From: an uncultured Acidimicrobiaceae bacterium
GTDB lineage: Bacteria; Actinomycetota; Acidimicrobiia; Acidimicrobiales; UBA8592
Direction of reading: 5' to 3'
Assembly (NCBI GenBank): GCA_913031515.1
Contig: CAJWET010000093.1
Span: 1 to 6,440 of the forward strand
DNA length: 6,440 nucleotides
Shown: positions 1-4,818 of the stretch, piece by piece
Position numbering within the stretch: position 1 is the stretch's first letter
Layout: each line of letters starts with the position of its first letter
Made by a program: the position numbers and the translations under genes
The notes under the pieces: generated by a model
The model's database searches: none
Seen by the model: the letters and a program-made list of their open reading frames with translations, nothing else
What the model was told of the DNA's origin: nothing

Positions 1-857
1 TTATTTGAAGAATTTAGCGCGGTGACAATCGCATATTGGAAAGGTGCCCCATTGACGAAAGTGAGGAATTGTTTCGCGGTCCGAACCGTTTCAAGTAATG
101 CCGGTTGGGCGCAGGCCCAACCTATTTTCCACCCTGTGAAACTAAATGTCTTTCCCGCAGAAGAAATCTGTATGGTGCGTTCGCGCATTCCAGGAAACTG
201 AATCAAGGGTGTATGTTCCCCATCAAATACGAGGTGTTCATAGACTTCATCACAGATCGCGAGAAGGTCATGTTCGATGCACAGATCGGCGACAAGTTGG
301 AGTTCATCAACGGAGAAGACCTTGCCAGTAGGATTATGCGGAGAGTTGAGGAGGATCGCCTTCGTGCGAGGGCCAACTGATGACCGGAGTTCCTCCGGGT
401 CGAAACTGTAATCCGGAGTCCGGAGGGTCACGACCTTGCGAACTCCTCCAGCTAGCGCTATAGAGGCGGCATAGGAATCGTAATAAGGTTCAAAAGTGAC
501 GACTTCGTCTCCGGTTTCGCAGATCGACAAGAGCGTTGCAGCGATAGCTTCTGTCGCGCCTGCTGTAATCAACACTTCACGGGTAGGGTCAAAACTCACC
601 CCATAAAAACGTTCTTGATGGTCGGCGACCGCATTCCGAAGTTCAGGGATTCCCAAACCAGGTGGATATTGGTTAAATCCTTCACGGATAGCCTTGATCG
701 CTGCTTCAGCTATCTCTGGTGGTCCGTCAGTGTCTGGGAAACCTTGGCCCAGATTAATGGCGCCGGTCTCAACCGCAAGAGCTGACATTTCAGCGAAAAT
801 TGTCTCACCGAACTCACGTAGCTGATTTTTGATGTATGGGTCCCCCGGGTGCGTCAC
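1..857 (-). CDS. PLP-dependent class I/II aminotransferase, 3' end cut by the window edge
   Basis: Reading leftwards from a GTG at 857, the frame stays open for 285 codons to the window edge, so about 100 C-terminal residues are missing compared with the usual 385-400 of the family. Fold-type I aminotransferase landmarks are visible: INLGQGFPD (34-42), NQYPPG, a GATEAI motif before the cofactor phosphate site, NSPHNPTG (171-178, PLP-contacting N175), CDEVYEHL with D203 and Y206, and the PLP Schiff-base lysine K236 in SSAGKTFSFTGWKIGW. The C-terminal substrate-carboxylate arginine lies outside the window. The closest remembered relatives are the actinobacterial Rv0858c/DapC-type enzymes (N-succinyl-diaminopimelate transaminase in lysine and cell-wall synthesis), but methionine/kynurenine aminotransferases share this pattern, so the substrate is uncertain. 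An in-frame TAG at 878-876 leaves GTG 857 as the first possible start; no strong Shine-Dalgarno precedes it. It follows tag by 44 bp on the same strand. Confidence 0.93.
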   Translation of the reverse strand, partial: MTHPGDPYIKNQLREFGETIFAEMSALAVETGAINLGQGFPDTDGPPEIAEAAIKAIREGFNQYPPGLGIPELRNAVADHQERFYGVSFDPTREVLITAGATEAIAATLLSICETGDEVVTFEPYYDSYAASIALAGGVRKVVTLRTPDYSFDPEELRSSVGPRTKAILLNSPHNPTGKVFSVDELQLVADLCIEHDLLAICDEVYEHLVFDGEHTPLIQFPGMRERTIQISSAGKTFSFTGWKIGWACAQPALLETVRTAKQFLTFVNGAPFQYAIVTALNSSN

Positions 858-901
858 GTCAAATAGGGTAGTGGACTAAATTCCATCTGGACAGCAGCGG
901 A

Positions 902-1528
902 CTAGGGGCGGTCGAGGTTTACCCTCATATGCTCGATTGTTTCCCATGAATGACAATTCCGGGCGTGATCGTTGACCATTCCTACAGCCTGCATAAAGGA
1001 GTACATTGTCGTAGGACCCACCCAAGACCAGCCGCGGGATTTTAAATCTCGGCTTAACGCTTCTGATCCAGCAGAAAACGCTGGAGCTGATCCTGAATCA
1101 CTTCTTGGCCCTTCCGGTTCCCATGACCAGAAATACTTCGCAAGTGACCCTATTTCGTCAATAATTTCGGCAGCTCTTTGCGCGTTGCTAATTGTTGCCA
1201 AGATCTTTCCTCTATGACGGATAATACCCGAATCATCCATGAGCCGTTGCAGGTCCTTTTGTCCATAACCAGCGACTTTTTCAATGTCAAAACCGGTAAA
1301 TGCTTCACGGAAATTGTTTCTTTTACGTAAAACAGTGATCCAAGAGAGGCCGGACTGGAAACCTTCCAAGCAGACTCTTTCGAACAACCCCGTATCATCA
1401 ACGACAGGAACTCCCCATTCTTCATCGTGGTATTCTCTATAAACTTCGTCCATTCCTGGCCATAGACAACGGGGTAACCCGTCATCTCCGACACTCACCT
1501 GATCTTGCATATCCAAAACATAGCCCAT
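902..1528 (-). CDS. tag: DNA-3-methyladenine glycosylase I (Tag)
   Basis: This 208-residue protein matches the Tag family along its whole length. The enzyme removes 3-methyladenine (and 3-methylguanine) from alkylated DNA, the first step of base-excision repair. Visible family features are the N-terminal RCLW motif, YHDEEWGVP (33-41), LEGFQSGLSWITVLRKR, GIIRHRGKI in the helix-hairpin-helix region, and SFMQAVGMVNDHARNC near the C-terminus. Aligned by eye with E. coli Tag, zinc ligands are C21, H34, H188 and C192, and the base-pocket residues E38 and W46 correspond to E55 and W63, so it should be active. The ATG at 1528 has a G-run only a few bases upstream; an in-frame ATG at 1510 (residue 7) is a plausible alternative, since conserved sequence begins near residue 19. 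The stop TAG (904-902) lies 44 bp before the aminotransferase start. No adaptive-response gene (ada, alkB) is adjacent. Confidence 0.95.
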   Translation of the reverse strand: MGYVLDMQDQVSVGDDGLPRCLWPGMDEVYREYHDEEWGVPVVDDTGLFERVCLEGFQSGLSWITVLRKRNNFREAFTGFDIEKVAGYGQKDLQRLMDDSGIIRHRGKILATISNAQRAAEIIDEIGSLAKYFWSWEPEGPRSDSGSAPAFSAGSEALSRDLKSRGWSWVGPTTMYSFMQAVGMVNDHARNCHSWETIEHMRVNLDRP

Positions 1529-1544
1529 CCCCCAAAAGACATAA

Positions 1545-1572
1545 TTGTGAAAGCCAATATCCAGAATTTAAT
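1545..1572 (+). promoter_or_regulatory. Candidate promoter in the divergent tag/phosphotransferase spacer
   Basis: The 88-bp spacer 1529-1616 separates two divergent genes and must hold promoters for both. On the plus strand TTGTGA (1545-1550) and TTTAAT (1567-1572) are 16 bp apart and resemble -35 and -10 elements; the predicted transcript would start near 1579, leaving a leader of about 40 nt before the ATG at 1617. No convincing minus-strand pair and no clear operator dyad was seen. The match is only by eye and such AT-rich pairs are common by chance. Confidence 0.3.
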
Positions 1573-1616
1573 AAGTGGTTTGCGCCATCTCCGGTCATCG
1601 AACTAGAGATAGAACC

Positions 1617-2720
1617 ATGGCTTTGAACATCCCAGACGCATTAGAAGATTTTGATGCCGATTGGGTTTCTCAGGCGCTCAAAACATCAGGAGCGTCCTCG
1701 TCAACGGTCTCGAACGTCGTCGCTGAACGAATAGCCATTGGTGAAGGTTTTCTAGGTGAGCTCGCTCGGCTCCACCTTACGTACAGCGATACGGGGGAAG
1801 GACCCGCAACGGCCATCGCAAAGATTCCAACGACAGATGGCGCTTTGAAACCCCTTGGTGTCATGCTTGGAGTTTATGAACGTGAATCGCTGTTCTACAC
1901 CCATGTAGCTCCGAAGATAACTATCCGTAAACCTGGGATCTACTTCAACGGAAGCGATCCGGAGTCGGAGAAGTACGCCCTTCTTCTAGAGGATGTCGGA
2001 CAATACCGTTCCGGCGACCACCTGCAGGGGGCAAGCCTCGAAGATGCAATGGCAGTAATAGATACAGCAGCGCAGATTCATTCTCGATGGTGGGACAGCC
2101 AAGAACTTATTGAGATGGAATGGATTCCACCACTTGATAGTCCGATCAATATGGGTCTTCAGGGACTATATGAAGCGTCATGGTCAACAGTTATGGACCA
2201 GTACGGCCACCTGTACCCTGAATGGCTTCCGGAAAAACTCGAAATGTTTATTCCGGAGATCTCACAATGGTTGACTAGCTGGGCAGAGAGGAGTAGAACA
2301 CTAACCCACAATGACTTCCGATTAGATAATCTCCTGTTCGATGACCAGCCGGAAGGTCTTCCGGAAGTGGTAGTCATTGACTTCCAACTTGTCGGGAGAG
2401 GGGACGGATCAGGAGACCTCTCGCCATTTCTGGGGTGCAACCTCGACGTTGACCTTCGCCGTACTTCCGAAATAGACCTCCTTCGCCGGTACCACGAGCT
2501 AATGCATGACCGTGAAGCCGGCTTTGAAACATTTGATGAACTGGTAGAACAAATCGACACAGCGCACCTCTTCTGGCTCGTCAACTGGGGAAACACTGCT
2601 GTAACAGCTGACCACCCCAATGAACGGGCGCAGAAACTTTTCAAGGTGATCTTAGAACGAAGCATTGCCGCTGTTGTAGACCGCGATAGCGTCCAATACA
2701 TAGGCGAAATGAGAGGATGA
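1617..2720 (+). CDS. APH/EcKinase-like phosphotransferase family protein
   Basis: A 367-residue protein with a protein-kinase-like small-molecule phosphotransferase fold. In the N-lobe, AIAKIP supplies the likely ATP-binding lysine (K69), followed by a hinge-like YALLLEDVG. The catalytic loop reads THNDFRLDN, with presumed base D233 and metal ligand N238, and the metal-binding aspartate D255 sits in VVVIDFQLVGRGDGSGDL. The DFQ form, rather than DFG, is typical of the ecdysteroid-kinase-like/CHK branch and related bacterial phosphotransferases. These enzymes phosphorylate a hydroxyl on a small molecule; the substrate cannot be predicted, and antibiotic resistance should not be assumed. An upstream in-frame GTG at 1575 exists, but ATG 1617 is preferred because a purine-rich AGAGATAG precedes it and the extra 14 residues look non-coding. 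It leads a run with the OPRT gene 36 bp downstream, suggesting shared transcription. Confidence 0.85.
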   Translation: MALNIPDALEDFDADWVSQALKTSGASSSTVSNVVAERIAIGEGFLGELARLHLTYSDTGEGPATAIAKIPTTDGALKPLGVMLGVYERESLFYTHVAPKITIRKPGIYFNGSDPESEKYALLLEDVGQYRSGDHLQGASLEDAMAVIDTAAQIHSRWWDSQELIEMEWIPPLDSPINMGLQGLYEASWSTVMDQYGHLYPEWLPEKLEMFIPEISQWLTSWAERSRTLTHNDFRLDNLLFDDQPEGLPEVVVIDFQLVGRGDGSGDLSPFLGCNLDVDLRRTSEIDLLRRYHELMHDREAGFETFDELVEQIDTAHLFWLVNWGNTAVTADHPNERAQKLFKVILERSIAAVVDRDSVQYIGEMRG

Positions 2721-2736
2721 GAACTAGGGTCGATAT

Positions 2737-2747
2737 GGAGGACGGAG
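2737..2747 (+). promoter_or_regulatory. Double Shine-Dalgarno before the OPRT gene, with an overlapping mini-ORF
   Basis: GGAGG (2737-2741) and GGAG (2744-2747) both precede the ATG at 2757; the second has a good 9-nt spacing. An ATG at 2735 opens a nine-codon ORF that ends in TAA at 2762-2764, overlapping the OPRT start by eight bases. This could couple translation or be chance. Confidence 0.6.
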
Positions 2748-2756
2748 AAAATATCA

Positions 2757-3317
2757 ATGAATAATCTTCAAAAACAGGCTATTCAGGTCATTAAAGAAAA
2801 AGGCCTCAAACGTCTGCCCGAGCCCATTCAGCTCGCCTCCGGAGCGATGAGTCAGGATTTCGTCGATGGGAAACGCGCAACCGCACATTATGACGACCTT
2901 GAAATAGCCAGCAAAGCCGTTGTCGACGGGTTACGCCTACAAGGCGTAACCTTTGATGCAGTCGGGGGTCCGACGCTGGGGGCGGATGCACTCACCATAG
3001 GGATCGCCGCCATTATGCGGTGCCGCTGGTTCTTTGTTCGTAAAGCACCCAAAGGAAGGGGAACGAATCAACTCATTGAAGGCGCCCAACTTACAACGGG
3101 GGACCGGTGCCTTGTTGTCGAAGATGCCATCACCACTGGGGGTTCTCTATTAAAAGCTGTCCAGGCCGTTGAGGATACTGGAGCAAGTGTGGTTGCTGTA
3201 GCGACTCTCGTTGATAGAGGGGAGATCGCCCGGCCACTTATTGAAGAGCGGGGAATCATCTACTTTCCTGTCGCGACATACACTGACCTAGAAATCGATC
3301 CTGTCGATCCCGTATAG
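2757..3317 (+). CDS. pyrE: Orotate phosphoribosyltransferase (short actinobacterial type)
   Basis: This 186-residue protein catalyses orotate + PRPP to orotidine 5'-monophosphate + PPi, the fifth step of de novo UMP synthesis, assuming it is a true OPRT. The type I phosphoribosyltransferase PRPP signature is clear: VVEDAITTGGS (120-130), with acidic pair E122/D123. The N-terminal LASGAMSQDFVDGKRAT resembles the OPRT orotate-site segment, followed by VGGPTLGADAL. The flexible catalytic loop begins FVRKAPKGRG, with R95, K96 and K99 matching conserved OPRT positions. The loop histidine (H105 in Salmonella OPRT) appears to be R101. Its length fits short actinobacterial PyrE proteins, as in mycobacteria. 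A strong ribosome-binding site supports ATG 2757. No other pyr gene (pyrB, pyrC, pyrF, carAB) is present, so it is separated from a classical pyrimidine operon here. A related PRTase with another base is a less likely alternative. Confidence 0.88.
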   Translation: MNNLQKQAIQVIKEKGLKRLPEPIQLASGAMSQDFVDGKRATAHYDDLEIASKAVVDGLRLQGVTFDAVGGPTLGADALTIGIAAIMRCRWFFVRKAPKGRGTNQLIEGAQLTTGDRCLVVEDAITTGGSLLKAVQAVEDTGASVVAVATLVDRGEIARPLIEERGIIYFPVATYTDLEIDPVDPV

Positions 3318-3358
3318 AGAAACAGTAGATTCTAGATACAGTGAGATCATCAATAGAT

Positions 3359-3365
3359 GGAGGGG
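3359..3365 (+). promoter_or_regulatory. Shine-Dalgarno that decides the dioxygenase start
   Basis: GGAGGGG lies immediately upstream of ATG 3369, with 5 nt between the GGAGG core and the start. The earlier in-frame ATG at 3357 overlaps this element and has only a weak GTGAGAT-like sequence ahead of it, so 3369 is favoured. Confidence 0.65.
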
Positions 3366-3368
3366 AAC

Positions 3369-4358
3369 ATGGATACACCAGTTGAAACGGTAGAAGCAGA
3401 AGATGTAGAGATTTTTGCATCGGATGACCCCGGCAAAGGACTGCCCGGGCGTGTTTCGCTCCCTGGCTACTCTCGCACAATGGGACCGCAGACTCACCTC
3501 AATGAAGAACGTGACAGACTCCAAGGATTAACCTGGGAACATTTTGATGTCCGTCAACTCTCTTCCACAGTAGGAGCTGAACTTATTGGTCTGGACTTAA
3601 CACAAGAACTCGCACAATCCGTCTTTGATGAAATCCAACAAGCGCTTTGGGACTACAAGGTGATTTTTTTCCGAAACCAACTCCTTACTCCCGAACAACA
3701 TGTCACTTTTGCCCGCCGATTCGGTGAACTAGAAATCCACCCTTTTCTTCCTCCGAACACTGCAACTCCCGAACTGGTAAGGTTCGAAAAAAACGATACA
3801 GCAGCTGGATATGAAAACCAGTGGCACCATGACGTGACCTGGAGGAAGGAACCTTCGCGTGGGGCTATTCTTCGAGCCGTAGAAGTACCTCCAGTCGGAG
3901 GAGATACCCTTTTCGCCGATGCGTATGCGGCGTATGGAGGTCTCACAGAAGAAACCAAAGAACTCATTGCCGGTCTAGAAGCAACCCATGATTTCCTGCG
4001 GGCTTTCGCCCGCCAAGTTCCCAAGGAGAAAAGGGATGAAATTCGAGAACGCTATCCAATAGTTCATCACCCAGTTGTTATTAACCATTACCAGACAGGG
4101 AAGCCTCTACTCTATGTCAACCGGATCTTCGTTACCGGAATCAAAGGGTGGGAGCAGGAACAAAGCTATGAACTCCTCGACCTCCTCTGCAGGGAATTCG
4201 AAGTGCTTGAATACTCCTGCCGCTTTCAGTGGGAACCCAACTCCATTGCATTTTGGGACAATCAGGCCGTGCAACATTACGCAACCAGTGATTATTCACC
4301 CCATAGACGAGTAATGGAACGGGCGAGCATCAAAGGAACCCAGCCAACACGCCATTAG
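3369..4358 (+). CDS. TauD/TfdA-family Fe(II)/2-oxoglutarate-dependent dioxygenase
   Basis: The 329-residue protein has all active-site marks of the TauD/TfdA family, which couples oxidative decarboxylation of 2-oxoglutarate to substrate hydroxylation. The metal-binding triad is H153 and D155 (QWHHDVTW) with distal H303 (QAVQHYATSDY). R314 and R318 in HRRVMERASIKG match TauD R266 (2-oxoglutarate carboxylate) and R270. IGLDLTQEL, VIFFRNQLLTPEQHVTFARRFG and GGDTLFADAYAAYGGL are typical of the core fold. E. coli TauD has about 283 residues; the extra length is mainly an N-terminal stretch of roughly 55 residues, acidic in its first 25, likely disordered, with no signal peptide. The substrate may be taurine, another sulfonate or sulfate ester, an aryloxyalkanoate or something else; family membership alone does not decide it, and no ABC sulfonate transporter is adjacent. 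It lies 51 bp after pyrE, plausibly in the same transcript. Confidence 0.9.
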   Translation: MDTPVETVEAEDVEIFASDDPGKGLPGRVSLPGYSRTMGPQTHLNEERDRLQGLTWEHFDVRQLSSTVGAELIGLDLTQELAQSVFDEIQQALWDYKVIFFRNQLLTPEQHVTFARRFGELEIHPFLPPNTATPELVRFEKNDTAAGYENQWHHDVTWRKEPSRGAILRAVEVPPVGGDTLFADAYAAYGGLTEETKELIAGLEATHDFLRAFARQVPKEKRDEIRERYPIVHHPVVINHYQTGKPLLYVNRIFVTGIKGWEQEQSYELLDLLCREFEVLEYSCRFQWEPNSIAFWDNQAVQHYATSDYSPHRRVMERASIKGTQPTRH

Positions 4359-4369
4359 TTTTTGAGGAA

Positions 4370-4385
4370 TCAGCAATTATGCTGA
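4370..4385 (+). repeat. Short perfect inverted repeat after the dioxygenase gene
   Basis: TCAGCA and TGCTGA form 6-bp arms around a 4-base ATTA loop, 11 bp after the dioxygenase stop. No T-run follows, so it is a poor match for an intrinsic terminator; it could be a weak RNA hairpin, an operator or chance. Confidence 0.4.
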
Positions 4386-4410
4386 CACGAGAAACTACCT
4401 TGTTTGATGT

Positions 4411-4438
4411 TTGCAAATGCGCCTGAGGCTCGTATCGT
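4411..4438 (+). promoter_or_regulatory. Candidate promoter for groES-groEL
   Basis: In the 163-bp gap between the dioxygenase and groES, TTGCAA (4411-4416) and TATCGT (4433-4438) lie 16 bp apart and each match four of six sigma-70 consensus bases; the second also fits the relaxed actinobacterial TANNNT form. A start near 4445 would give a leader of about 75 nt. A second, weaker pair is TTCAAA (4457-4462) with TATTAA (4480-4485). Neither overlaps a recognisable CIRCE or HAIR operator. Confidence 0.3.
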
Positions 4439-4471
4439 AAAGGAAGAGTTTTGGGATTCAAAATATGTTCC

Positions 4472-4500
4472 TAACAACTTATTAATATTAAAATTTTTTA
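4472..4500. other. AT-rich patch with a palindrome upstream of groES
   Basis: This stretch is almost all A and T and contains the perfect 10-bp palindrome TTAATATTAA (4482-4491), followed by an A3-T6 tract. It sits 30-50 bp ahead of the groES start, where it may help promoter opening or protein binding, or form an A/U-rich untranslated leader. No coding sequence is supported in 4359-4521. Confidence 0.35.
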
Positions 4501-4506
4501 GTGTGC

Positions 4507-4512
4507 AAGGAG
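4507..4512 (+). promoter_or_regulatory. Shine-Dalgarno of groES
   Basis: AAGGAG lies 9 nt before ATG 4522. It falls inside the upstream extension that would start at GTG 4501, which argues that translation begins at 4522 and not at 4501. Confidence 0.75.
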
Positions 4513-4521
4513 TGCGCAGAT

Positions 4522-4812
4522 ATGAATTTGCATCCACGGGAGGACCGGATAGTTGTCCGGCCCGGAGAATCAGAGGAAACTACGGCAAGTGGTCTGGTAA
4601 TACCTGACACGGCGAAGGAAAAGCCACAACAAGGTGAAGTACTGGCTGTTGGGCCCGGAAAACGATCCGAACAGACAGGTGAACTAATCCCAGTCGATGT
4701 AGAGGTCGGAGACACTGTTGTCTACGCCAAGTACGGAGGCACCGAAATTTCAAGTGGTGGCGAAGAACTTTTAATTTTGTCAGCCCGCGACGTGCTCGCA
4801 GTAGTGAAGTAG
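4522..4812 (+). CDS. groES: Co-chaperonin GroES (Cpn10)
   Basis: This 96-residue protein is GroES at its usual length. It forms the heptameric lid that caps the GroEL cavity during ATP-dependent folding in the cytoplasm. The N-terminal LHPREDRIVVRP corresponds to the family signature, although Arg occupies a position usually held by a hydrophobic residue. The mobile loop that docks on GroEL is TTASGLVIPDTAKEKP (about 20-35), with the hydrophobic L25-V26-I27 contact tripeptide intact. Then come QQGEVLAVGPGK, the roof hairpin region, and VGDTVVYAKYGGTEI, with a typical LLILSARDVLAVV ending. ATG 4522 is chosen over GTG 4501 because an AAGGAG sits at the correct distance and the conserved sequence begins directly at this Met. 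groEL follows after 6 bp, so the two are co-transcribed. No heat-shock operator was recognised upstream. Confidence 0.97.
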   Translation: MNLHPREDRIVVRPGESEETTASGLVIPDTAKEKPQQGEVLAVGPGKRSEQTGELIPVDVEVGDTVVYAKYGGTEISSGGEELLILSARDVLAVVK

Positions 4813-4818
4813 GGAACC

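Noticed and set aside
105..380. Plus-strand 91-codon ORF within the left-end region
   Set aside because: It lies antisense to the aminotransferase, whose minus-strand translation carries clear family motifs across the same bases; the plus-strand product has no recognisable features.
1617..2720. Aminoglycoside resistance gene
   Set aside because: The kinase-like motifs are shared by a large family with many substrates, and the DFQ form and sequence style point to the EcKinase-like branch, not known resistance enzymes.
4370..4385. Intrinsic terminator for the dioxygenase transcript
   Set aside because: The stem is only 6 bp, with a 4-base loop, and no T-run follows; it is recorded only as an inverted repeat.
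4501..4521. Extended GroES starting at GTG 4501 with a Cys-containing leader (CKEC)
   Set aside because: The AAGGAG inside this stretch is ideally placed for ATG 4522, and GroES homologues begin at that Met, so the apparent CxxC is untranslated leader.
4404..4607. 67-codon plus-strand ORF bridging the gap before groES
   Set aside because: Its second half overlaps groES in another frame, it lacks a ribosome-binding site, and its sequence resembles no family.
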